From JAHECW01 sp964641415 (GTDB lineage Bacteria; Acidobacteriota; Thermoanaerobaculia; Thermoanaerobaculales; Sulfomarinibacteraceae), in NCBI GenBank assembly GCA_964641415.1, contig CAZXMW010000005.1, forward strand, positions 1 through 64,000: DNA of 64,000 nucleotides. Direction: 5' to 3'. The stretch's first letter is position 1. Every line of letters begins with the position of its first letter. The notes under the pieces are model-generated. The model had not been told where the DNA came from, made no database searches, and saw only the letters and a list, made by a program, of their open reading frames with translations. The position numbers were made by a program, and so were the translations under genes. Shown one piece after another: positions 15,370 through 24,000 of this stretch.

Positions 15370-15939
15370 ATGGCGGGGGTGGTGCTGGCGGGAGGGGAGG
15401 GCCGGCGCTTCGGCGGCCCCAAGGCGTGGGCGACGCTGCCCGACGGCCGCACCTTTCTCGAGGCCTGCGCCGCCGCCCTGGCCGGCGCCTGGCCGCTTCT
15501 CGCGACCCTGCCGCCGGGCTCGGACGATCACGACATCGCCGACCTCGAGGTCCTGGCCCTGCCGCGGCCCGGCCTCGACATGTTCGCCTCCCTGCGCCTG
15601 GGTCTCGAGCGCCTGCTCGACGACCGCGGCTGGCGCCGCGCCGCCGTCCTGCCCGTCGATCACCCCCTGGTCCGGCCGGCGACCGTCGCCGCCCTTGCCG
15701 CCGCCGAGGGACGGGCGGTGATCCCGAGCTTCGGCGGCAAGCACGGCCACCCGGTGGTGCTCGACCGCGAGGTCGCCCTCGGGATCGTGAGCGGCGAGCT
15801 TCCAGGACCGACCCTGCGCGAGGTTCTCGCTGCCGTCGGCGCCGCGACGCTGCCCGTCGACGACCCCGGCGTCGCCGCCAACTGCAACACCCCTGCCGCC
15901 CTCGCCGCCGCCTGGGCCGCGTGTCTTGCCACCCGCTGA
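15370..15939 (+). CDS. MobA-like NTP transferase
   Basis: A 189-residue nucleotidyltransferase of the MobA/MocA type. It begins MAGVVLAGGEGRRFGGPKA, the glycine-rich nucleotide-binding loop with its lysine, and has the metal-binding segment LPVDHPLV. The C-terminal part ends in NCNTPAAL, the conserved N-x-N-T-P(A) motif. Members attach GMP or CMP to molybdopterin, or activate other small molecules. Choosing between MobA and MocA is not safe from this sequence, and no other molybdenum cofactor gene is in view. The ATG lies within the tail of the inverted repeat array, so its upstream region is repeat sequence and may have been displaced. Confidence 0.82.
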   Translation: MAGVVLAGGEGRRFGGPKAWATLPDGRTFLEACAAALAGAWPLLATLPPGSDDHDIADLEVLALPRPGLDMFASLRLGLERLLDDRGWRRAAVLPVDHPLVRPATVAALAAAEGRAVIPSFGGKHGHPVVLDREVALGIVSGELPGPTLREVLAAVGAATLPVDDPGVAANCNTPAALAAAWAACLATR

Positions 15940-15954
15940 GGCCGGTGCTAGAGT
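15926..15954 (+). promoter_or_regulatory. Sigma-70 type promoter of tRNA-Thr
   Basis: TTGCCA at 15926-15931, a 17-base spacer and TAGAGT at 15949-15954, ending ten bases before the tRNA. The -35 box lies inside the last codons of the MobA-like gene. Confidence 0.65.
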
Positions 15955-15963
15955 ACGCTCCGC

Positions 15964-16038
15964 GCCAACGTAGCTCAGAGGTAGAGCAAGTGATTCGTAA
16001 TCACTAGGTCGTCGGTTCAAATCCGACCGTTGGCTCCA
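15964..16038 (+). tRNA. tRNA-Thr (anticodon CGT)
   Basis: A 75-base cloverleaf with encoded CCA. The acceptor arm GCCAACG pairs perfectly with CGTTGGC before a T discriminator and CCA. The D stem is GCTC/GAGC. The anticodon stem is AGTGA/TCACT with loop TTCGTAA, giving anticodon CGT, which reads ACG threonine codons. The T arm is GTCGG-TTCAAAT-CCGAC. It has its own promoter and terminator and no neighbouring tRNA. Confidence 0.96.
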
Positions 16039-16052
16039 CAAACAACGGACTT

Positions 16053-16082
16053 ACGCGCCGGGAAACCGGCGCGTTTCTTCTT
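16053..16082 (+). terminator. Rho-independent terminator after tRNA-Thr
   Basis: A nine-base-pair stem ACGCGCCGG/CCGGCGCGT closes a GAAA tetraloop and is followed by the T-rich run TTTCTTCTT, 15 bases after the tRNA CCA. Confidence 0.85.
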
Positions 16083-16490
16083 GGGCACAGCCGGGACACA
16101 TGCCAGGCCGCGAGGATCCAACCGAAGGAGGATGTCGTGGGAATCGACCGGGATGCGTCGATCGTCGGTGGTGTGGAGCAGGATTCGGTCCGGGATCGGT
16201 GCCATGGGCTGAGTGCACTCCGGTCGATCCAGCGGCTGAGCGGTCGATATCGCCGTTGAGCGGTCGTTCTGGCGGGGGAGTGGTTCTCGCGTTTTACCTT
16301 TTTGCGTCAGCGCCGGCTGCGACGATCGGGCATTCGAATCTCGGTTCTCGCGGTTTCGGGATTGTCAGAATCTTGGCAGAGGACAGACGCCGCGAGCGAG
16401 AGAACCTTTGTAGAGCCGACCGCGGCAAAGGTGCGGATTCCGGTCGACTGCGATATGATCTCAGGCCCACATCAACTCAGGAGCAGAACG
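16083..16490. other. Intergenic, no gene seen
   Basis: About 400 bases between the tRNA terminator and the DUF937 gene. Reading frames here have no recognisable protein. No integrase fragment or duplicated tRNA end is visible. A TATGAT at 16454-16459 and AGGAG at 16479-16483 probably serve the downstream gene. Confidence 0.6.
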
Positions 16491-17063
16491 ATGAACATCA
16501 CGGACATTCTCAACCAGGTCGGCGGTGTGCAGTCGATGGCACGCGAGCTCGGCATCTCGGAGAACCAGGCGCAGAGTGGCGCGGCGGCGCTGCTGCCCGC
16601 GATTCTCGGCGGCTTCAAGAAGCAGGCGCAGACGCAGCCGGCGGGTCTCGAGGGGCTCGGCGGCCTGCTCGGCCAGCTCGGAGGTGGCGGCCTGCTCGAC
16701 TCGGTTCTGGCGCCGGAGCCCACCGACGTCGGCCGCGGCAACAACGTGCTCGGCCAGATCTTCGGCTCGAAGGACGTCAGCCGGACCGTGGCCGGCAATG
16801 CGGCTGCGAGCACCGGGCTCGATGCCGGCGTGCTCAAGCAGATGCTGCCCATGCTCGCGATGGCCGTGGCCGGATTCATGGCCAAGGGAGGCGCCTCCTC
16901 GGCCTCGCCGCAGTCGAAAGGCGGTGGCCTCGGAGGCATGCTCGGCGGGCTGCTCGGCGGCAGCGGCGGATCCTCGAGCGGCGTCTCCGGGCTCGCCTCC
17001 ATGCTCGATCTCGACGGCGACGGCAACCCGCTCGACGATATTCTGAAGATGGTCGGCAGATGA
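16491..17063 (+). CDS. DUF937 domain protein
   Basis: A 190-residue protein of the DUF937 (YidB-like) family. It begins MNITDILNQVGGVQSMAREL and continues with AQSGAAALLPAILGGFKKQAQ, the repeated helical motif of the family. A Gly/Leu-rich low-complexity middle (GLEGLGGLLGQLGGGGLL) precedes a second helical part with LDAGVLKQMLPMLAMAVAGFMAKGG. The C-terminal end has LDLDGDGNPLDDILKMV, a calcium-binding-like DxDxDG loop. No function is established for the family. The reading frame is open further upstream, but ATG 16491 with AGGAG eight bases before it starts the conserved part. Confidence 0.88.
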   Translation: MNITDILNQVGGVQSMARELGISENQAQSGAAALLPAILGGFKKQAQTQPAGLEGLGGLLGQLGGGGLLDSVLAPEPTDVGRGNNVLGQIFGSKDVSRTVAGNAAASTGLDAGVLKQMLPMLAMAVAGFMAKGGASSASPQSKGGGLGGMLGGLLGGSGGSSSGVSGLASMLDLDGDGNPLDDILKMVGR

Positions 17064-17290
17064 CGCGACTCTCGAGCGGTTCGACGGGCGGCACGAGCCG
17101 TCTCAGACGATTTCGGCAACGAGCGCGCTGCGGACGCCGACGCCCTGCGGACCCGAACATCGTTTGAGGGGGCAATCGACGAGCCTGGTCGCGGTGGATT
17201 GTGGGCGCGAACCGGCGCCGCCGTGGCGAGGCGGAACCGGAAACTCACTGCCGCCGCATGGGAGAGGGAGAGGGCTCATCGGGCAAGGGG

Positions 17291-17376
17291 ACCGCCACGG
17301 CCACGGATGCGGATACGGCCACGGCCACGGCCACGGACACGGCCACGGCTACGGATACGGTCAAGGCCACGGCCAT
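17291..17376 (+). repeat. Hexanucleotide array 1 (GGCCAC / GGATAC / GGACAC)
   Basis: About 14 near-contiguous six-base units of the form GG-NNN-C with CAC, ATA, ACA and TTA-like cores, for example ACGGCCACGGCCACGGACAC. All units keep ACGG in phase. Confidence 0.9.
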
Positions 17377-17599
17377 GCGCTGCTCGGGCGCCGGCGGCCT
17401 TCCTGCTCGCCGGAGCGCACCCCGGAGATCGAGGACTGGGCTCGGTGAGTGCCCCCTTGAACATTGTGAGGAGCGCGATGTGAGCCGGGAGACGCTCGGC
17501 ACAATGGTCAAGACGGCACATCCGTCCCAAGGCGCCCGTTCCGGCCCTGGAGGGCGGCGGTCGCTTCGGCGCGCCCGTGGGGGGATCGAGGCGTATCGT

Positions 17600-17759
17600 G
17601 CGGATACGGCCACGGACACGGAGACGGATACGGAGACGGATACGGAGACGGATACGGATACGGCCACGGCCACGGATGCGGATACGGATACGGATACGGA
17701 TACGGATACGGAGACGGATACGGATACGGATACGGACCCGGCCACGGCCACGGACCCGG
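17600..17759 (+). repeat. Hexanucleotide array 2 (GGATAC / GGAGAC / GGCCAC)
   Basis: About 26 six-base units in phase, mostly ACGGAT, ACGGAG and ACGGCC, ending at the stop codon of the COG3014 gene. It has the same unit family as the first array, separated by about 220 unique bases. Confidence 0.92.
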
Positions 17760-17760
17760 G

Positions 17761-19200
17761 CTACGAGAACGGCCGTCGGTTCAGAAAGACCCAATCGCCG
17801 TCGGCGATGTCGAGAATCTCGGTCTCGCTGTGGACAACGCTGCCGCTCGGGCCGAGGTAGTCGACGCGGAGCTCGTGTCGTCCCACCGGCAGGCGAAGCC
17901 GGGCCACCGACAGCCGGGCGGGCAGAGTCAGCCAGCAGCGGGTATCGGCGCGCTCGGTGAGGACGCCGAAGAGGTTGACCAGGACTCCGGCAGTGGCGTC
18001 CTCGTTGGCGGCCGCTTCGGTCGCGGCGTACTTGACCAGGCCGCGCAGAAAGGCCTTGAACAGGATCTGGCCCATCTCGGCCTCGAGGGTCGCCTCGGCG
18101 CGCCGCGACAGGTCGTCCGCCGGCAGCGACTCGACGCCGGCGCCGCCGGCGGACAGCCGAACCGAGGCCACCGGGCCCGGGTCGGCCCTGCCCATGGTCG
18201 GGACCGCGACCGTCAGCCAGTACTCGATGTCGACATCGTAGGACCTGGTCCAGCCGGGACCGGCGCGGTTGACCAGACCCCAGGCCCAGTCCTCGTTGGA
18301 CGAGTAGCGGCGATCGATGTCGAGGATCGGGACGTTGAGCTTGACCTGGTCGCGGGGAGCGATCCAGCCCGACTCGAGGACGAAGACGACCTCGCCTCCG
18401 GGCTGCCGAGGTCCGGCCGCCGATGCCGGGAACAGAGCCGTGGCCGTGGCCGTGGCCCGCAGCTCCTCGACCTCGTCGCGGAAACCGAAGGTCAGCCCGA
18501 CCCGCTCGAGATCACGGCCGAGATCGACAGGGGGCGCGATCCCGATGAGGTCGCGATGGGCGAGATAGGCGCGGGCTGCGTTGCGGTAGGCGACGAAGGC
18601 GTCGTTCGCCGCGCCTTCGGACTCGAAGATCATGCCGGAGAACCAGTGCAGAAAACCGCTGTCCTGCAGCTTGCGAGCGATCCTTCGATCGTCCGGCCGC
18701 TCGATCCCGCGGATCGTTGCCTCGACCGCGTCGGCAAGGGCGAGCGTCGCCTTGCGAGCCTCGACCTGGGCGGCGTCCGCGTCGCCGAGCGACAGATAGT
18801 TGAAGGCGCGGTAGAAGGGCGCCATGGCGAGCTCGAAGGGCTTGCCGCGGTAGTCGATGGTGAGGTCGTTGACGATCAGCGACGCGGCAGCCTGGGAGAT
18901 GCTCCGGGTGTAGAGCTCGGCGGCCAGATCCTCGGCCGCCTGGAAGGCGGCGTTGGACTCGTCGAAGCGCCCCGCGTAGTGGAGAACGTGGCCGCGCTGG
19001 AGCAGCTCGAGCAGCCGGTCGCGGCCGCCCTGACGGGAGTCGATCCGGTCGAGGGCGTTCTGGTAGTCCCGGGCCTCGAGCATGGTGCGCAGCTCGAGGT
19101 TGGAGGCGACATAGCTCGCGCAGCCGGTCGTCAGCGAGACCGCCACGGCCAGGACGGGCGCGGCGGCCGCCATGGCGCGGCTCCTGACCCTTGGGTTCAT
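17761..19200 (-). CDS. COG3014-like TPR lipoprotein
   Basis: A 479-residue exported protein. The N-terminus has a hydrophobic core ending LTTGCAS, a lipobox, so the mature protein is lipid-anchored. Residues 40-210 are helical with TPR-like repeats (LLELLQRGHVLHYAGRFDES, PFYRAFNYLSLGDADAA). The C-terminal half is beta-rich and contains VVFVLESGWIAPRDQVKLNVPI, seen in the COG3014 family. Members are often encoded beside LpoB-like proteins, and here the LpoB-like gene is directly upstream, eight bases away, on the same strand. A role with cell-wall synthase regulation in the outer membrane is inference from that pairing. The stop codon abuts the hexanucleotide array. Confidence 0.82.
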   Translation of the reverse strand: MNPRVRSRAMAAAAPVLAVAVSLTTGCASYVASNLELRTMLEARDYQNALDRIDSRQGGRDRLLELLQRGHVLHYAGRFDESNAAFQAAEDLAAELYTRSISQAAASLIVNDLTIDYRGKPFELAMAPFYRAFNYLSLGDADAAQVEARKATLALADAVEATIRGIERPDDRRIARKLQDSGFLHWFSGMIFESEGAANDAFVAYRNAARAYLAHRDLIGIAPPVDLGRDLERVGLTFGFRDEVEELRATATATALFPASAAGPRQPGGEVVFVLESGWIAPRDQVKLNVPILDIDRRYSSNEDWAWGLVNRAGPGWTRSYDVDIEYWLTVAVPTMGRADPGPVASVRLSAGGAGVESLPADDLSRRAEATLEAEMGQILFKAFLRGLVKYAATEAAANEDATAGVLVNLFGVLTERADTRCWLTLPARLSVARLRLPVGRHELRVDYLGPSGSVVHSETEILDIADGDWVFLNRRPFS

Positions 19201-19207
19201 GGACGCC

Positions 19208-19810
19208 CTACGGCTTGTACTTGCTGCGGCCGACGAATTTCTTGATCTTGGTGAACCCGGCCCAGACCTTGACGTTGGTTTCGAGGTCGACCAGGTACGA
19301 GTCGACCTGGTAGTACTTGACCTCCTTGCCCTTCTCCGAGTCGAACTGGGAGTTGATCTCGCCGATCAGCATGTAATCGGCGCCGAGCTCGCGGCCCCAC
19401 GCCTTCATGCTCTCCTCGGAGGCGAAGCGCTGCTGGTCCTCGCGCTCGGCTCGAAGCTCGTCGCGCTCCTCGGCGGACGCCACCACGGTGACCCGCCCGG
19501 AGTTGATGAACGAGCGCTCGAGGTCGGCGACCAGGGTCTTGACGGCAATGTGCTCCGGGGTCTTGTTGCGCAGCGTCCCGATGATCACGGCCGGTTTGTC
19601 GCCGTGCTTCATCATGTACTCGTCGACCCACGGCGTCGCGGTCGACTGGTCGACCAGATCCCCGGCCGCGGTCTGGCTGTCGGTGTCGTTCCACCGTCCG
19701 GAGAGATCGATGGTCTCGTCGGTGGGCACTCGAGTGACGGTTGTAGAGCAGCCGGCCAGCGCCAGCACCAGAATGGTGGCGGCGATCGGTTTGGCAATTC
19801 GAGCGGGCAT
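19208..19810 (-). CDS. LpoB-like penicillin-binding-protein activator lipoprotein
   Basis: A 200-residue lipoprotein with the lipobox LALAGCSTT. The mature domain contains DLSGRWNDTDS near the N-terminus, then PAVIIGTLRNKTPEHIAVKT, SFINSGRVTVVAS and GADYMLIGEINS. This is the LpoB/YcaL-type fold that in Escherichia coli activates the bifunctional synthase PBP1B from the outer membrane. The spacer between lipid anchor and domain is short, so reach across the periplasm would differ from the E. coli protein. The first gene of a two-gene operon with the COG3014 lipoprotein. Its upstream region is shared with the divergent small membrane-protein gene. Confidence 0.85.
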   Translation of the reverse strand: MPARIAKPIAATILVLALAGCSTTVTRVPTDETIDLSGRWNDTDSQTAAGDLVDQSTATPWVDEYMMKHGDKPAVIIGTLRNKTPEHIAVKTLVADLERSFINSGRVTVVASAEERDELRAEREDQQRFASEESMKAWGRELGADYMLIGEINSQFDSEKGKEVKYYQVDSYLVDLETNVKVWAGFTKIKKFVGRSKYKP

Positions 19811-19907
19811 GTGACCTCCCTGTGGATCCCTGCGTCGTTTCGGTCCGTGGTTCGTGGAGTATAGCCAATCCGCATCCGGCGGTTGCGGTTCAGGGTCTCG
19901 GGTGAAG

Positions 19908-19936
19908 TTGTATTGATCAAATTGTTCGGTTATCGT
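19908..19936 (+). promoter_or_regulatory. Possible sigma-70 promoter of small membrane-protein gene
   Basis: TTGTAT at 19908-19913, a 17-base spacer, and TATCGT at 19931-19936 in an AT-rich stretch. It implies a very short leader before the ATG at 19951. Confidence 0.4.
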
Positions 19937-19950
19937 GCTGTTACTGAATC

Positions 19951-20181
19951 ATGAATATCGGCGTCCTGATCATCATCGTCGTGACCGTCGCTCTTGTTCT
20001 GCTGGTCGTGCTGCCCCGGTTCCGCGGTTTCGCAAGCAGCGAGAAGACCACGGTCGAGCGCCGCTCGGGTCGTGACCGGCGGCACCGGAACATCACCGTC
20101 GCGAACGACCGTCGCAAGCGACCGCGACGTGCCGAGGACGCCGCCAGGGCCTTCGTCCAGAAGATGTCCGACCCGAGTTAG
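19951..20181 (+). CDS. Small membrane protein with basic cytoplasmic tail
   Basis: A 76-residue protein with a single strong N-terminal membrane helix (about residues 4-23, IGVLIIIVVTVALVLLVVLP) and a very basic tail rich in Arg. The tail contains ERRSGRDRRHRN and NDRRKRPRR. Similar RRSGxDRR segments occur in short bacterial proteins near PilZ or stress genes, but I know no function. It is divergent from the LpoB-like operon. No obvious ribosome site precedes the ATG, yet codon usage and the well-formed membrane helix support coding. Confidence 0.6.
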   Translation: MNIGVLIIIVVTVALVLLVVLPRFRGFASSEKTTVERRSGRDRRHRNITVANDRRKRPRRAEDAARAFVQKMSDPS

Positions 20182-20401
20182 TTCCCATTCGGAAACCCCG
20201 ATGGGGACTGCGCAGTTCTCGATTCGGGAACGAGTTGAGCGATTCTGCAGGTCGGGGGTTGGACAGCCGGTGTTCGAAGCCTCGAACCGGACCTTCATGC
20301 CGGTCGCGCTCGATGTCGAGATCGCTCGTGACGACCGGGGTCGACGCGACCCTCGCCGTTCGGTCGCGGCCGTCAGGACGGGCGTCACGTACACTCGTGC
20401 C

Positions 20402-21016
20402 ATGGCAGATGCCGATCGCACGATCACCATCGATGGCGTGACCCTCGCGCTGCAGGTGACCCGAAAGCAGGTCAAGAACATCAACGCCCGGTTGGTCGGA
20501 GGAGAGCTTCGGATCAGCGCGCCGCCCGCGGTGCGGGATACCGAGCTCGAGCCGATCGTCCGCGAGCTCGGACGGCGGTTGCTCCGGCGCGAACGCGCGC
20601 ACAACGTCAACGACGCGCACGACGCGCTGGCATTGGCGCAGCGCGTGGCGCTCCGGTTCGCCGATCCGCCGCGAATCGAGGCGGCGCGTTTCTCCACCAA
20701 CCAGCGGGCGCGGTGGGGGAGCTACAGCGTCCGAACCCGGACCGTGCACCTCAATGCAGCTCTGCGCACCATGCCGCCATGGGTGCTCGAGGCGGTCGTC
20801 GCGCACGAGCTCGCGCACTCGTTTCACCCCGATCACTCGCCGGCGTTCTGGGCCCTGCTGCGCGGGATCTGCCCCGAGACCGACCGGGCACGCGCTTTCC
20901 TGGAGGGCGTCAGCTGGCTCGCCGGAAGCTGGAATCGGCTGCCGCCGCCGGAGCGCACCCAGCTCGGAGCATGGACCGAAGGTGGAGCAGACACGGCCGT
21001 GAACCCTGCGGGTTAG
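20402..21016 (+). CDS. YgjP-like zinc metallopeptidase domain protein
   Basis: A 204-residue protein of the YgjP/DUF45 (SprT-like) metallopeptidase family. The zinc site is visible as HELAHSFHPDHSPAFW: His135 and Glu136 with His139, and a third His at 145. Upstream is FSTNQRARWGSYS, matching the family's conserved RWGSC-type strand but with Ser-Tyr-Ser following. Substrates are unknown; some members have been reported as nucleotide-cleaving enzymes. The ATG at 20402 begins the conserved domain, so the longer open frame is not used. The stop is nine bases before the GTG of the subtilisin-like protease. Confidence 0.85.
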   Translation: MADADRTITIDGVTLALQVTRKQVKNINARLVGGELRISAPPAVRDTELEPIVRELGRRLLRRERAHNVNDAHDALALAQRVALRFADPPRIEAARFSTNQRARWGSYSVRTRTVHLNAALRTMPPWVLEAVVAHELAHSFHPDHSPAFWALLRGICPETDRARAFLEGVSWLAGSWNRLPPPERTQLGAWTEGGADTAVNPAG

Positions 21017-21025
21017 AGTGGTCGG

Positions 21026-24000
21026 GTGGCAACGAACGTCCGTTTTCCAAGTGTCGCGAACCGGCTCGTCTCGGTCCTCGTCGTGCTGTCGGTTGCAGGA
21101 GGGTCCGGCGCCGTGCGGGCGGCGCAGCCGGTGTTGGCCGAGTGCGACAGGATCGGTACGACTGCCGCGGTGATCCAGCTGGTGCACGATTACGGCGACC
21201 TCTGTCTCGTGCGTGTCGTCGGCGAGCCGCCGATCGCGACCGCCCATCGCGTCCACCCGGTGGCGCCGGTCGGCGCCGTGGGCTTTCGTCACTGGAGCGG
21301 CACGACCGTCGACGCCGGCCTGCTGCCGGACGGCGCGCCGATCGTCCTTGGGCTCATCGGTCCGTTGGATCGAAGGTGGCGGGCCGAGCTGGAGGCGGCC
21401 GGGATCGAGATCCTGGCTCCGGCGCACCCGCACGCGCTGGTGATCCGCGGCGACCCCGCGGCCGCGGCGCGGGTCCTCGGGCTTGAAACCTCGGAGGGCC
21501 TGCCGGTCGTCGTGGGTGCCGCCGTGCTGCCCGCCGAAGCCCGGGTCCACCGGTCTCTGCTGCCGTTGGCGACCGGCTGGGATGCGGCCGACCGCCCCCG
21601 GTTGCGGGCGATCGGTTGGGACGGGAGACCGATTCCGGTCGAGACCAAAGACGCGGCGCCCGGTGGTCTCGCGCGGCTGCTCGACGAGCGCCCCGACATC
21701 GGCTACGTCGAGCCGGTGCTCGGTATCGAGCCCCACAACAACCTCGCAGGACGGTCCGAACTGCTCGGCGCCGAGGAGCCGTGGAGCCTCGGCTTCGTGG
21801 GCGACGGGGTCACGGTGCTGCACAACGACTCGGGGGTGGATCTCGAGCATCCGGGGCTCGCGGGCGCGATCGTTGCCGCGGCCGGTCGCATGGAGTACTT
21901 CGACACGGCGCACGGGACCCACACCGCGGGGTCGATTGTCGGCCGGCCCGCGACGCCCGCGCCGGTCAACGCCTCGGGATGCGGCGACCTCGTGCCGGGT
22001 CTGGAGACGGCGTCCGGCATGGCGCCCGGCGCGGCCTTGGTCACCAATAACATCTTCAACGGGGGCTTCGGGGAGATCCCCGAGATGATGGCCTGGGGCG
22101 CGGGTCGCGGGGCGCAGCTGAGCAACAACTCGTGGGGGCTGCTCGGGCAGACCGGTCCCGAGGTCGGCTACAGCGCCGCCGCGGCCGAGGTCGACGCGGC
22201 TGTCCGCGATGCGGATCCGGCGACCAGCGGAGACCAGCCGATGACGGTGTTCTTTTCGGCCGGCAACACCGGTCCCGATCCCGGTACGGTGACCTCTCCG
22301 GGAACGGCCAAGAACGCGATCACCGTCGGCGCGGTGCAGAACGCGCGCTGCGGGGCATGGGTGCCGGCTCAGCAGCCCGGCCCCGACCCGGAGGTGGTCG
22401 TCACGAGCTCGGGTCGCGGCCCGTCCCAACTGCGGATCAAGCCCGACCTGGTCGCCCCCGGCTCGGACGTGATGTCGCTTCAGTCGCAGGACGGTTATGC
22501 GATTCAGCTCTGGGACCTGGGCTGGACCGGGCCGCTGCTCGCCCTGAACACCGGCACCTCACAGGCGTGCGCTCTGGCCACCGGGGCCGGCGCTCTGCTG
22601 CACGAGATTCTCTGGAGACACGGCCGAAGCGGCCTGCGACCCAGCCCGGCCCTGCTCAAGGCGGCGCTGATCGCCACCGCCGATCGGCCGGGCGACGCCG
22701 TCGACTCCGACCGGGGCTGGGGCCGGATCGCGCTGTCGCCGGCGCCCACGACCGCCCTGCCGATCGTCGCGTTCGACCAGGGGGAGACGGCGCAGCTGGC
22801 AACCGGCGACCGATGGTCGACCGAAATCGCGGTGCGGTCCGCGGACCGCATCCTCGAGCTGGCGATGGTCTGGACCGACCCGCCCGGCGAGGCCGACGCC
22901 GACCACCCCCTCGTCAACGACCTCGACCTGTTGGTGACGATGCCGTCGGGCGCGGTGCTGCGCGGCAACGTCTTCGACGGCGGCTGGTCGCGGCCGGACC
23001 CGGGCGCGCTGCGCGACGGCGACAACAACGTCGAGGTGGTCCGGGTCGAGCAGCCCGAGGTCGGCAGCTGGACGGTCGAGGTGGTGGGGGTGGAGGTGGC
23101 GGTGCCGCCGGTCGGCCTCGACGGCCAGGACTTCGCCGTGGCAGCGGTCGGCGACGTCGGCGCCTGTGTCGACCAGCCGCTGCCGCCGGCGGCGGTTCAG
23201 GCGGCGCCGGCTGGCGACAACGCCATCGCGGTGACCTGGTCGCCGGTGTCGGGCGCCACGCGGTACGAGGTGGCGCGCGCCATTCGTCCCGGCGGGCGCC
23301 CCTACCAGGTGGTCGCGACCATCGGCGGCGGGGTCACGTCGGTCGTGGACGCAGGGCTGTCGGGAGGCACGACCTACTACTACGTGGTGCGGGCCGAAGG
23401 GGAGTGCTGGTCGGCCGACTCGTACGAGGTGTCGGCAGCGGCCACCGGGCCGTGCACGACGGTGCCCTTGTTCGCCGGCATCGCCTCGGTGACCGGCGTC
23501 CCGAGCGCCTCGTGCTCGCTGGAGCTCGCGTGGTCGCCGGCGACCGCCACCTGTCCCGCGCCTGTGAGCTACGACGTCTACCACGGTTCGACGCCCGACT
23601 TCGAGCCTTCCGAGACCAACCGGATCGTCGAGGGCCTGGACGCCGAGACCTGGCTCGACCGTGGCCTCGAGCCCGACCGCGAGGCCTTCTACCTGGTTCG
23701 CGCGTCGCACGCCGGAAGCGGCGACGACGACGGCAACACCGTGCGGATCGGGGGCCGTCCCGTCGGACCGGACGAGGCCTACCTGGATCCGATCACCGCG
23801 GAGTTCCTGCACACCTGGAATCGCCTTCCCGGGTCCGCGGTCGACCCCGGATCCGAGCCGTGGCGCAGAACGGAAGATGACGCCTGGGACGGCCTTCGGT
23901 CCTGGTTCGTCGCGGACGAGCCCGGGGTCAAGGACCAGGTGCTGGAGCTGCGCGAGCCGATCCCGCTGGTCGAGGGGCAGCCGCCGCGCCTCGAGTTCCA

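Larger units (their letters stand above)
17064..17760. other. Intergenic region with low-complexity arrays, no convincing gene
   Basis: About 700 bases between the DUF937 gene and the COG3014 lipoprotein gene. Open frames here translate to Thr-Asp, Val-Ser, Arg-Ile or Gly-His dipeptide runs, the mechanical result of hexanucleotide repeats, and I do not call them genes. The unique 220 bases between the two arrays show nothing recognisable on either strand. Confidence 0.7.

Noticed and set aside
16083..16490. Region after tRNA-Thr considered as an integrated-element attachment site
   Set aside because: No integrase gene, no duplicated tRNA 3-prime end and no foreign genes follow.
17201..17860. 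Open frame encoding Thr-Asp dipeptide runs (and Val-Ser or Arg-Ile runs on the other strand)
   Set aside because: The pattern arises from hexanucleotide repeats in all frames. It has no ribosome site, no unique domain, and overlaps the end of the COG3014 gene.
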